Positions 25,167 to 32,791 of a stretch of DNA of 64,000 nucleotides are shown one piece after another (within the stretch, counting starts at the first letter, position 1; every line of letters starts with the position of its first letter). The DNA comes from Chromatiaceae bacterium. Its GTDB lineage: Bacteria; Pseudomonadota; Gammaproteobacteria; Chromatiales; Chromatiaceae. Below the pieces are notes generated by a model. It did not search any database. It worked only from the letters and a program-made list of their open reading frames with translations, and was not told the DNA's origin. The stretch is taken from contig JACKMP010000001.1 of assembly GCA_024235315.1 (NCBI GenBank), positions 372,001 through 436,000 on the forward strand, given 5' to 3'. Position numbers and translations under genes: made by a program.

Positions 25167-26642
25167 GTGAACCTGCAGCTGACAAGCATCCTGACCCTGG
25201 TAGCGCTATGCGCCGCCGTAATGGCAGAGCAACCCGTGTGGCGGCTCGATCCAACTGTGCCGGCAGCGGTACCGGCACCCCAGTTTTCACCGCGCCATTC
25301 GATGGATACGGTGCGCCATGGCAACGTGCGCCTGACCAGCGTCCTGCAGGATGGAGCCGACCTGTTCCCGGGCACCACGTTCACGGTATTGCGTGAAGAA
25401 ACGGCGGTGTATGGCAAGCCACGCTACACGGTCATGGCGACCAGCGGCCCGCAGGCCGAGGCGATCTTCAGCCTGCACCCGGGACGCTACCTGGTGCGGG
25501 TGCACAACGGTTCGGTCGAACGCGAGGAGCATGTCGAGGTGCCGGCTCAGGGCATGTTGAATCACCAGATCGCACTGGAGGCCGGCGAGCTGCAGCTCAG
25601 CGGTGTGATGAGTCACAACGGGCCGGCGGCAACAGAGACCTGGTTCCGGGTGCTGCGCGACGAGACCGATGCTTATGGGCGCCCGGTACGCGTGCAGGTC
25701 GCGGGCAACGGCTACGCCGACAGCGCCGGTTTCGTCTTGCCCGCGGGTGACTACATCGCCGAGGCGACCTTCGGCAATGCGATGCTGGAACTTCCGGTGA
25801 AGATCAAGGCCGGCGCTGTCACAAGGCGAGAGATGGTGCTGCAGGCGGCCCGCCTGGAACTGTTCAGCACCTTCAGCGATCAGGGCGCGCGGGCCGACGG
25901 GACCCGGTTTCGGGTCTACCGCACGCCTTCAACGCCCGGCCAGACAGAGCAACCGGCGTTGATGACGCAGGCACAGCCCACCGATCAGGTCGCATTCGTA
26001 TTGCCTGCCGGTGAATACCGCGCGACTGCCCAATTGGACCATGCTTTGGTTGACATCCCGGTGACCCTGCAGGCGGGTGAGACCAGGACACTGGAAATGT
26101 CACTGAATGCGGGTGAAGTGACGCTGCTCGCCGCCCTCAGCGGCGAGCAGGATCCGTTGATCAACGCATGGTTCGATATCCAACCCGAGGGGCCGGCCGG
26201 CGCGACACCAGGGCCAGACAAGACACCAACGCACGGTCCCGACCACAAGGCACGCTTCATCGTACCGGCCGGTCGTTATCATGCCTCGGCGCGGGTTGGC
26301 GAGAGCACAGGCAGTGTCATGCTCGACGTTGAGGCCGGCGACAGCCTGACCGCCGTCGTGAACGTCGACGCAGGACGGGTGAGCCTCAGCCTGGTGGACC
26401 AGGCAGACCACCCAAGGCCCGACGCCTTCACCTGGTACTCCGTGTACCGCGTGGAGCGTGATGCAAACGGCAAACTGCGCCGACGCCGCGTTTTCAACGA
26501 CGGGTACTATGCCGAGACCGAACTCGTGCTGCCGGCCGGGACCTATATCGCCTTTGCCCGCAATCAGTCTCACCAGGGTGAACGCGAATTCACCCTGCAG
26601 GCAGGCGAGATCAAGTCGCTGTCGATCGTTGCCGGCAACTGA
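25167..26642 (+). CDS. Exported protein of five tandem ~88-residue beta-rich repeats
   Basis: A 491-residue protein that I do not recognise as a named family. The GTG at 25167 follows a strong GGAGG site at five-base spacing. Residues 1-20 are a signal peptide (LTLVALCAAVMA). After a 30-residue linker the rest is five consecutive units of nearly equal length: residues 54-140, 141-229, 230-316, 317-403 and 404-491. Each starts with a strand such as VRLTSVL, ELQLSGV, LELFSTF, EVTLLAA or RVSLSLV. Each has a mid-unit F/W-x-V-x-R strand, then a core of the form LPAGxYxAxA (HPGRYLVRV, LPAGDYIAEA, LPAGEYRATA, VPAGRYHASA, LPAGTYIAFA), and ends near LxAG. The units look like Ig-like or carboxypeptidase-regulatory beta-sandwiches. 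Partner and role are unknown. Confidence 0.75.
   Translation: MNLQLTSILTLVALCAAVMAEQPVWRLDPTVPAAVPAPQFSPRHSMDTVRHGNVRLTSVLQDGADLFPGTTFTVLREETAVYGKPRYTVMATSGPQAEAIFSLHPGRYLVRVHNGSVEREEHVEVPAQGMLNHQIALEAGELQLSGVMSHNGPAATETWFRVLRDETDAYGRPVRVQVAGNGYADSAGFVLPAGDYIAEATFGNAMLELPVKIKAGAVTRREMVLQAARLELFSTFSDQGARADGTRFRVYRTPSTPGQTEQPALMTQAQPTDQVAFVLPAGEYRATAQLDHALVDIPVTLQAGETRTLEMSLNAGEVTLLAALSGEQDPLINAWFDIQPEGPAGATPGPDKTPTHGPDHKARFIVPAGRYHASARVGESTGSVMLDVEAGDSLTAVVNVDAGRVSLSLVDQADHPRPDAFTWYSVYRVERDANGKLRRRRVFNDGYYAETELVLPAGTYIAFARNQSHQGEREFTLQAGEIKSLSIVAGN
25326..26639 (+). repeat. Five in-frame repeats of 261-267 bases within the exported repeat protein
   Basis: Unit boundaries by protein alignment are at 25326, 25587, 25854, 26115 and 26376, so the units are 87, 89, 87, 87 and 88 codons. 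Similarity is clear in the protein (LPAGxYxA core, LxAG end) but weak in the DNA. The duplication is therefore old and under protein-level selection rather than a recent DNA repeat. Confidence 0.7.
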
Positions 26643-26659
26643 TCAGCGCGACGCGCCGA

Positions 26660-29600
26660 TCAGAACTCCTCCCACTCACCGTCGTCATCAGCAGCAGGGA
26701 GGGCTTCGCTGCGGCTGGCGGAGGGTTTGGGCGTCTGCACCGGACGCGGTTTCGGCGCCGGTGCTCTGGTCGTGGCCGCTGCCGCACGCGTCGGGACAGA
26801 AGACCGGCCGGCCGGCGCCACCGCCGGTGTAATCGTTGCGGGTGCCACCGGCCTGCCGGCAGCGCCCGCCCCCATCTTGAAGAACGCCATCAACTCACGC
26901 ATGTTTGCGGCATTGTCGCGCATCGCCTGTGAGGCAGCCGATGTCTGCTCGGCCAGGGCGGCGTTCTGCTGCGTCATCTGGTCCATCGTGCTGACCGCCT
27001 GGTTGACCTGATCGATGCCGGTCGACTGTTCGTTCGACGCCGCACTGATTTCGGCAATGATGTCGCCGACCTTCTTCACACCGGCGACGATCTCCTCCAG
27101 AGTCGCCCCGGACTGGTTGACCAGTTCGCTGCCCGCCTGCACCTTGTCCACCGAATCGCGGATCAGGTCTTTGATTTCCCTGGCGGCGTTGGCCGAGCGG
27201 GATGCGAGATTGCGCACCTCACTGGCGACCACCGCAAACCCCCTGCCCTGTTCACCCGCCCGCGCCGCCTCCACCGAAGCATTCAGGGCCAGAAGGTTGG
27301 TCTGGAATGCGATCTCGTCAATCACGCCGATGATCTCGGCGATCTGGCTGGATGCGGCATTGATCTGCTCCATCGCCGCGATCGCCTCGCCTACCACCTC
27401 ACCACCGCGTTGTGCAGTCGCACGGGCACCCGTCGCGACCTGGTTGGCCTGCCGGGCGTTGTCGGCGTTGTTGCGCACGGTCGCGGTCAATTGCTCAAGG
27501 CTGGATGCCGTTTCCTGCAGCGAAGATGCCTGCTGTTCCGTGCGACTGGAGAGATTCTGGTTGCCACCGTTGATCTGCTCGGCCGCAGTACCCACTTCGT
27601 CAGCGGCATCGCGCATCCGCACGATGATGTCGCGCAGGTTGTCGAGCGTACGGTTCATGTTGCCCTGCACCTCACCGAAAGTGCCGCGGTACTCTCCGCG
27701 CAGACGCTGCTCGAGGTTGCCGTCAGCCATCGCCGACATCACGTGTGCGATTTCGTCGAATACCTCGGACAGTTCGTCGAGCAACGCATTGAAGCCGGTT
27801 GCCAGGCTTTTGAAGAAGCCGCGCTTGCCGGCCTCGTTCACGCGCTGCCGCAGGTCGCCGGCACGCGCTGCCGCGACCAGGGCGTCGATCTCCTGCTCCA
27901 CTGCCACCTCTGCGGTACGATCTGTCCATTCCACCGCGGTCCCCAGACGCCTGCCGTCTTCATCGACGACCGGATTGGCGACGATTCGCATCGTGCGCGG
28001 TCCGATATTCACCTCGGTGGTATGCGTCGACGTCAACGACGCCAGCAGTCCCGCCTGGTGCTCCGGGCGTTTGTGGAAAGCATCGATACTGCCGCCGAGC
28101 AAACGGTCGGGATCGAATTCCGGGAGCTCCTGGCGCAAGTCATCGGCCGCTTCTTTGAACAATGCAAGGGCGGCGCGGTTCAGGTAAACGATGTTGTGCC
28201 CGGTATCGGCCATCATCACATTCGATGACACGTTGTCCAGCGCGATGCGGATGCGTTGATTCTCCGCAGCCACTTCACGTTCCGCCTGCAGGCGCACCTG
28301 GTCGCGTTCCAGTTCGGCCAGTTCCTCGGTGCGATCGATCCACTGCGTGACCCGCCCCTGGTATCCGCCATCGGTGTCGTAGACCGGACTGGCCACCAGA
28401 CGCATGATTCGGCCCGCGACCGGACCTTCGATGGTCTCCTCGCTCGACAGCTTCGCCCGGAAAGCGACGAGCAGGCCCTGATCGGACAGGTAGTCGGACA
28501 GACGTTGACCAACCAGCCCGTGCGCCGAGAACGCCGGGAACTCCTTCTTCCAGTCGCCCTCCATCTCGGTGAACAGCGCCCGCGCTGCGGTATTCATGTA
28601 GATCAGTATGTTGTCGCCGTCGGATACGGTGACCGGTACGCCGACGTTGTCCAGCGCCTGACGGATACGCAGGTTCCCGGCTGCCACCGCGGCGTCGGCG
28701 TCGATGCGCCGTCTCAGGTCACGCTGCATGGCATCGAGTGACTGCATCAACTGGCCTGTCTCGTCGTTCGCATCGACCTTGATGACATTGCCCAGATCGC
28801 CGTGTGCGACCCGCCCGGCCACTTCCACGGCGCGCGCCAAAGGACGCGTAATGCCGCGTGCCAGCATCCAGGCGATGAATCCGACGACCGCTACAATAAG
28901 CGCAATCGTCACGATGATGCCGGTACGCTTGCCGATGTAGATGTCGACGATCTCGGCATTGGCATCGTGCATCGCCGCCTTCTGCCGCTCCACCAATTCG
29001 TTCAGGTCGTCACTGATCAACTTGACCAGTGGCGATATGCGGGTCCTGACCAAAAAGGCATCCTGGCGCCAGTCGTCGCCCTGATGCAGCTCGATCAGGC
29101 GGTCGAGCCCGCGCCAGAATTCGTCAAGACCACTGGTGAAGGCGGTGAAGGCTTCCTCCTGCTCGAAGGTGAACAACTCGCTGCGCGCAGCGACCTCCTC
29201 AAGTGTGCCGACCACCGACGCCTGGTAGGTCGCAACGTTCTCCACCGCCTGCGGGGCCCGAAATGCCAGGAACAGGCGTACCTCGTTGTTGAGGCTGAGC
29301 CACCGGTAGCGCAAAGTGACCAAGTGGTAGAAGAGATCCCGGCGCGCCTGGTCCTGTGCTTGTGTTGCGGCAGCCGCGTGTTGCACCAGCTCATTCGCGG
29401 CAGCCACGCTGTAGTTGCCGTCCGCATCCGGCCCTGGCAGGTCGTTCGCCGGGGACTCGGGCTCGAACGCGCGCTCGGCCTCGATCAGCGCCGTGAGTTG
29501 CTGCAGCTTCTCGCGAAATACCGGGTTGGTGTTGCGGTTGGCATAGCTCATGGCCTTGAGATTCAGTTCGTCGCTGGCGGCAACCGCGAGCATCTTCGGC

Positions 29601-29986
29601 GTCAGGCCCTTCAGTTCGGCAAAACGTTTCTTGATCTCTTCGAGTTTGGCCTGGCTGGATTCATCGGCACTGATGGCGGGTAGTTGTTCCAGTTCGAGCA
29701 GCAGGCCGTCGACCTGGCCGATCTGGCGTTGCAAGGTGGCGGCATCCTCTTCGGTCTTGCTCAGCAGGTGGAACCCAAGCGACGCCGTGGCTTCCTTGAT
29801 CAGGTCGCTGATCGCCACCGACTTGAGTGCTGCCGGGGTGCTCTGTTCGACAAGGGTCTGCACCTTGCCCTGCACGGTCGACAGGCTGCCGATCGAGCTC
29901 AGGCCCAGTCCCAGAACCGCGAGGAGAACAAGGGCGAAGCCGCCGAGAATCTTGTTACGAATGGACAGATCGCGAAAAAAACCCAT
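26660..29986 (-). CDS. Large methyl-accepting chemotaxis protein with tandem PAS domains
   Basis: A 1108-residue chemoreceptor. ATG 29986 has AGGAG eight bases upstream. TM1 is at about residues 10-32; a helical periplasmic domain extends to about 345; TM2 (TIALIVAVVGFIAWMLARG) is near 350-368, followed by HAMP. Two homologous PAS-like units start near residues 443 (RIRQALDNVGVPVTV) and 578 (RIRIALDNVSSNVMM), each with an N-x-A-A-x-A-L-F helix and a W-x-D-R-T end. Then come a second HAMP-like segment and the MA signalling domain, with hairpin tip near 880-930 (DEIAFQTNLLALNASVEAAR). A Pro/Ala-rich tail ends in E-W-E-E-F, matching the xWxxF CheR/CheB-docking pentapeptide. A FliA-type promoter match lies upstream. 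Confidence 0.93.
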   Translation of the reverse strand: MGFFRDLSIRNKILGGFALVLLAVLGLGLSSIGSLSTVQGKVQTLVEQSTPAALKSVAISDLIKEATASLGFHLLSKTEEDAATLQRQIGQVDGLLLELEQLPAISADESSQAKLEEIKKRFAELKGLTPKMLAVAASDELNLKAMSYANRNTNPVFREKLQQLTALIEAERAFEPESPANDLPGPDADGNYSVAAANELVQHAAAATQAQDQARRDLFYHLVTLRYRWLSLNNEVRLFLAFRAPQAVENVATYQASVVGTLEEVAARSELFTFEQEEAFTAFTSGLDEFWRGLDRLIELHQGDDWRQDAFLVRTRISPLVKLISDDLNELVERQKAAMHDANAEIVDIYIGKRTGIIVTIALIVAVVGFIAWMLARGITRPLARAVEVAGRVAHGDLGNVIKVDANDETGQLMQSLDAMQRDLRRRIDADAAVAAGNLRIRQALDNVGVPVTVSDGDNILIYMNTAARALFTEMEGDWKKEFPAFSAHGLVGQRLSDYLSDQGLLVAFRAKLSSEETIEGPVAGRIMRLVASPVYDTDGGYQGRVTQWIDRTEELAELERDQVRLQAEREVAAENQRIRIALDNVSSNVMMADTGHNIVYLNRAALALFKEAADDLRQELPEFDPDRLLGGSIDAFHKRPEHQAGLLASLTSTHTTEVNIGPRTMRIVANPVVDEDGRRLGTAVEWTDRTAEVAVEQEIDALVAAARAGDLRQRVNEAGKRGFFKSLATGFNALLDELSEVFDEIAHVMSAMADGNLEQRLRGEYRGTFGEVQGNMNRTLDNLRDIIVRMRDAADEVGTAAEQINGGNQNLSSRTEQQASSLQETASSLEQLTATVRNNADNARQANQVATGARATAQRGGEVVGEAIAAMEQINAASSQIAEIIGVIDEIAFQTNLLALNASVEAARAGEQGRGFAVVASEVRNLASRSANAAREIKDLIRDSVDKVQAGSELVNQSGATLEEIVAGVKKVGDIIAEISAASNEQSTGIDQVNQAVSTMDQMTQQNAALAEQTSAASQAMRDNAANMRELMAFFKMGAGAAGRPVAPATITPAVAPAGRSSVPTRAAAATTRAPAPKPRPVQTPKPSASRSEALPAADDDGEWEEF

Positions 29987-30062
29987 TAATCGTTCTCCTG
30001 ACCAATTGGACAGACACATGCGGGATTGCGCGGACACCCGGCGCGCCTTATTGATTCCTGCT

Positions 30063-30089
30063 CTAACGGCAAGAGGCCAGGGAACTTGA
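30063..30089 (-). promoter_or_regulatory. FliA (sigma28)-type promoter of the large chemoreceptor
   Basis: On the minus strand TCAAGTTC-N11-GCCGTTAG matches the sigma28 consensus TAAAGTTT-N11-GCCGATAA at 6 of 8 positions in each half with exact spacing. It lies 76 bases before the ATG. Its -35 half overlaps an FNR-like sequence (30086-30099; minus strand TTGATAGGCGTCAA, 9 of 10 matches), which could be chance. Confidence 0.5.
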
Positions 30090-30123
30090 CGCCTATCAAG
30101 GATCCGGCACGCTGCACCAAACG

Positions 30124-30148
30124 AAAAAACCCCGGCACAGGGCCGGGG
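30124..30148 (-). terminator. Intrinsic terminator of the sulfur-globule-like gene
   Basis: On the minus strand CCCCGGC-CCTGT-GCCGGGG is followed by six T (30129-30124). It lies 52 bases after the stop of the Gly/Tyr-rich gene and before the chemoreceptor promoter. The two minus-strand genes are thus separate transcription units. Confidence 0.9.
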
Positions 30149-30199
30149 TCCTTGTTCGTCCGAGGCACCCGCCGGGGCGTATCGGAGAATCGCGAGAGT

Positions 30200-30520
30200 C
30201 TACTCGACCGGCTGTGCGACCGGCAGCGGTGGCAGGTAGCCGTAGGGCGCACCGTAGTAGGGAAGATTGGCGTTGTAGCCGTATCCGTTGCCCGCACCGT
30301 ATCCGTAGCCGTTGCCGGTCCCACGACCCTCACCGCGCATCCGCGCCGACATGGCGAAATCAAAAGTGAAATCGGCCTCGGCATCCGCGGCGCCGTTGCC
30401 ATCGAAATAGCCGTTGTTGTAGCCATTGCCATAACCGTAGCTGCTGTTATCGTTCCAACCCCAGAATGCCGAGGCCTGTGCAGAGGCAACAAGTGCAACA
30501 ATCGCGATAATTTTTTTCAT
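30200..30520 (-). CDS. Gly/Tyr/Asn-rich secreted protein, sulfur-globule-protein-like
   Basis: A 106-residue exported protein. The signal peptide MKKIIAIVALVASAQASA is followed by an aromatic start FWGWNDN. The mature part is low in complexity: many GYGYGNGYNNGY-type dipeptides, a short acidic central segment (ADAEADFTFDFAMSARMRGE), more GNGYGYGAG, and a Pro-rich end. Composition, size and signal peptide resemble the sulfur globule envelope proteins of purple and colourless sulfur bacteria, which coat periplasmic sulfur. There is no enzymatic motif. The ATG follows GAGGA at seven-base spacing. The gene has its own strong promoter and terminator, as expected for an abundant structural protein. 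Other Gly/Tyr-rich surface proteins cannot be excluded. Confidence 0.65.
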   Translation of the reverse strand: MKKIIAIVALVASAQASAFWGWNDNSSYGYGNGYNNGYFDGNGAADAEADFTFDFAMSARMRGEGRGTGNGYGYGAGNGYGYNANLPYYGAPYGYLPPLPVAQPVE

Positions 30521-30592
30521 GCTTGAATCCTCAGTAAACGGCTTGCCTGACTCGATCCGGTCGGTTTCGATCGAGCGTCGGATATGAGTCCA

Positions 30593-30620
30593 AGTATATA
30601 AGCATGTTCTTATAATGCAA
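30593..30620 (-). promoter_or_regulatory. Sigma70 promoter of the sulfur-globule-like gene
   Basis: On the minus strand TTGCAT (30620-30615), a 16-base spacer and TATACT (30598-30593) form a strong promoter. Transcription would start near 30586, leaving a leader of about 65 bases. On the plus strand the same segment contains a perfect TATAAT (30611-30616) that could serve the divergent DUF815 gene. The two promoters would then overlap. Confidence 0.7.
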
Positions 30621-30705
30621 GCATTTCCTCGGCCTGTCTTGTCCTACCGCGATACCCTGCGACACCTCAAGGAACCCCATTCGACGCCTGCCGGTACACC
30701 GCCCA

Positions 30706-31563
30706 ATGAAAGAATCCGACAACTTTTTCGCCCGTGCCAACCGCCTCCTCGACCGTTGGGAAGCCATGCTGGAGGGCCGTACCAAGACAACTGACTGGAC
30801 CCACGACGCCTATCGTTGGCGGCATGACCGACTGGGCACGCGCCTGGTACCGGTAAAGAGGCCACACCGCGTCGACCTGGACGATCTGCTTTGCATACCC
30901 AGGCAAAAAGCCGAAATGGTGCGCAATACCGAGCAGTTCGTCCTCGGACGACCAGCCAACAACGCGCTGTTGTGGGGGGCGCGCGGCACCGGAAAATCGA
31001 CCCTGATCAAAGCGGTGTTCAATCGCTACGTCGACCGGGGCCTGCGCCTGATAGAGGTCGAGAAGGACCATCTGATCGATCTAGTGGAAATCGTCGAGGC
31101 CCTGGACGGGCGTCGTGAACGCTTCCTGCTTTACTGTGATGACCTGTCGTTCGGGGCCGACGATGCAGGCTACAAGTCACTAAAGGCAGTGCTCGAAGGT
31201 TCGATCTCAGCCCCGGCGGACAACGTACTGATCTACGCCAGCTCGAATCGTCGCCACCTGGTGCCGGAAATGAAGACTGAGAACCAGGAGGTGCACATCA
31301 TTGATGGGGAGATCCACCCTGGCGAGGCGGTCGAGGAAAAGGTCTCGCTCTCCGAACGCTTTGGCCTGTGGCTGTCGTTCTATCCATACAGCCAGGACGA
31401 CTACCTGACGATCGTCGAGCATTGGCTCGGGCGCTTGGGCGCCGGCAGCTGCAACGACGAACAGACCCGACTCGCCGCGTTGCGCTGGGCCGGGCAGCGC
31501 GGTTCACGCAGCGGGCGCGTCGCCCGTCAGTTTGCGGTGGACCAGGCCGGGCGGCATGCCTGA
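30706..31563 (+). CDS. DUF815 family AAA ATPase
   Basis: A 285-residue cytoplasmic ATPase of the DUF815 family. Walker A is G91-A-R-G-T-G-K-S-T99; Walker B is in FLLYCDDLSFGADD near residue 146; sensor-1 region NVLIYASSNRRHLVPE follows. The conserved late segment is SLSERFGLWLSFYPYSQDDY, and an arginine-rich C-terminus GQRGSRSGRVARQF may carry the sensor-2 arginine. Family members are widespread and uncharacterised, probably DnaA/RuvB-like clamp ATPases. The ATG starts inside a low-GC spacer shared with the divergent globule-like gene. The GNAT gene downstream overlaps by 8 bases, indicating cotranslation. Confidence 0.85.
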   Translation: MKESDNFFARANRLLDRWEAMLEGRTKTTDWTHDAYRWRHDRLGTRLVPVKRPHRVDLDDLLCIPRQKAEMVRNTEQFVLGRPANNALLWGARGTGKSTLIKAVFNRYVDRGLRLIEVEKDHLIDLVEIVEALDGRRERFLLYCDDLSFGADDAGYKSLKAVLEGSISAPADNVLIYASSNRRHLVPEMKTENQEVHIIDGEIHPGEAVEEKVSLSERFGLWLSFYPYSQDDYLTIVEHWLGRLGAGSCNDEQTRLAALRWAGQRGSRSGRVARQFAVDQAGRHA

Positions 31564-32029
31564 ACAGACCGTCGAGGTGCGGCGTGTGGATTTCAACAAC
31601 CCACGCGACGTCGAAGATTATCTCGATATGCTCGATGCCTACGCACGTGACCCGATGGGCGCCGGCCGGCCGCTGTCCGCATCGGTCCGCGACCGCCTGC
31701 CCGACGACTTGGCGGGTCACCCGGGTGCACGCTGCCTGCTGGCACGGCACGGCGCCACCGCTGTCGGCGTTGCCACCTGCTTTCTCGGCTATTCGACGTT
31801 CCGCGCCATGCCGCTGCTTAATATCCACGACATCGCCGTTCTGCCCGACTGGCGCGGGCGCGCAGTCGCAAGGCAGCTGCTGTCGACGATTGATGCGGTC
31901 GCCCGGAACGAGGGGTGCTGTGCCGTCACTCTGGAGGTGCGCGCCGACAACGCCCGAGCGCGCGCCGTCTATGCGCGTGCCGGATTCGCCCCGGCACCAT
32001 GCGGCCTGTTCCTGGAAAAATCCGTCTGA
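31556..32029 (+). CDS. GNAT family N-acetyltransferase
   Basis: A 157-residue acetyltransferase. The acetyl-CoA motif A is IHDIAVLPDWRGRAVARQLL, where V-x-P-x-x-R-G-x-x-V/A-A marks the pyrophosphate loop. Motif B follows as VTLEVRADNARARAVYARAG and FAPAPCGLFLEK. Substrate unknown. ATG 31556 is chosen because the overlap with the DUF815 gene is then 8 bases and the product starts MPEQTVEV; a longer frame extends 8 codons upstream without better support. Likely in an operon with the DUF815 ATPase and ending at the hairpin at 32048-32068. Confidence 0.85.
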   Translation: MPEQTVEVRRVDFNNPRDVEDYLDMLDAYARDPMGAGRPLSASVRDRLPDDLAGHPGARCLLARHGATAVGVATCFLGYSTFRAMPLLNIHDIAVLPDWRGRAVARQLLSTIDAVARNEGCCAVTLEVRADNARARAVYARAGFAPAPCGLFLEKSV

Positions 32030-32047
32030 ACCGACGCTCCAAAACAA

Positions 32048-32068
32048 ACGCCCCGCACTGCGGGGCGT
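32048..32068. terminator. Terminator between GNAT gene and msrPQ
   Basis: ACGCCCCGC-ACT-GCGGGGCGT is a perfect 9-base stem with a 3-base loop. On the minus strand it is followed by TTGTTTT, giving an intrinsic terminator for msrPQ, 84 bases after the msrQ stop. On the plus strand the tail (TACTCC) is poor, so it may only slow or stabilise the DUF815-GNAT transcript. Confidence 0.75.
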
Positions 32069-32152
32069 TACTCCATCCACCTCTGAACCTTTTCTTGGCC
32101 TGCAAGTTCTAGAAGTGCGTCGAGTATATCCGGCAAATTCAAATCCAAAAAA

Positions 32153-32791
32153 TTAGCGGACATTAATGGGTCGCCCAAGTGACATCACCCCGTGAAACAG
32201 CCGTGGGCGCCAGCGCACCAGCAGCAGCAGCGCGAGTACACCGGCATAGATCAACGGCTGCAGCAGGTCGGCCTTGACCAGCCAGATGTAGTGCAGCACG
32301 CCGAGAACACCGATCGCATACACTGCACGATGCAGCCGCTGCCAGTTTCGCCCGAGACGGCGCATCATGCCCCGGGTCGAGGTCACCGCCAACGACAGCA
32401 ACAGCAACCAGGCAGTAAATCCGACGGTCACATAGGGGCGCTTGGCGATGTCGGCTGTGATATTCCCCCAGTTCAGCTCCTGATCGAGCCACACCCAGGT
32501 GAGAAAGTGCAGGCTGATGTAAAAGAACACGAACAGACCGAGCATACGCCGGAAACGCAACAGCCGGTTCCAGCCGGTGAGGCGCCGCAACGGGGTCACC
32601 GCCAGGGTCAACAGCAAGAATCGCAGCCCCCACTGGCCGGTCACATCGGTCACACGTTCCAACGGATTCGCGCCAAGGTCGGCATCGAGTGCACCTTTGA
32701 CCAGCAGTACGAACGGCACCAGGCAGGCGGAGAAAAGCACCGGCTTGGCCACGAAACGCAACCAGCGGTCGTGCGTCAGGATCGTCCGCAT
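32153..32791 (-). CDS. msrQ: Haem-binding membrane subunit MsrQ
   Basis: A 212-residue integral membrane cytochrome b-type protein (YedZ family). It takes electrons from the quinone pool or flavin reductase and passes them to MsrP. Six helices are visible, among them LFSACLVPFVLLVKGAL, FRRMLGLFVFFYISLHFLTW (haem-ligand His), FTAWLLLLSLAVTST and RLHRAVYAIGVLGVLHYIWL (two more His). The start ATG overlaps the msrP stop by one base (TGATG), so translation is coupled. The frame is open far upstream, but MRTILTHDRW is the family start. A terminator hairpin lies 84 bases downstream. Confidence 0.92.
   Translation of the reverse strand: MRTILTHDRWLRFVAKPVLFSACLVPFVLLVKGALDADLGANPLERVTDVTGQWGLRFLLLTLAVTPLRRLTGWNRLLRFRRMLGLFVFFYISLHFLTWVWLDQELNWGNITADIAKRPYVTVGFTAWLLLLSLAVTSTRGMMRRLGRNWQRLHRAVYAIGVLGVLHYIWLVKADLLQPLIYAGVLALLLLVRWRPRLFHGVMSLGRPINVR

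Noticed and set aside
27015..28187. 390-codon plus-strand frame inside the large chemoreceptor
   Set aside because: Ser/Arg-rich antisense shadow of the conserved MA signalling domain; no domain and no ribosome site.
30086..30099. FNR-like box upstream of the large chemoreceptor
   Set aside because: It matches 9 of 10 positions, but about two such matches are expected by chance in 64 kb. It overlaps the better supported sigma28 element, so it is not listed separately.
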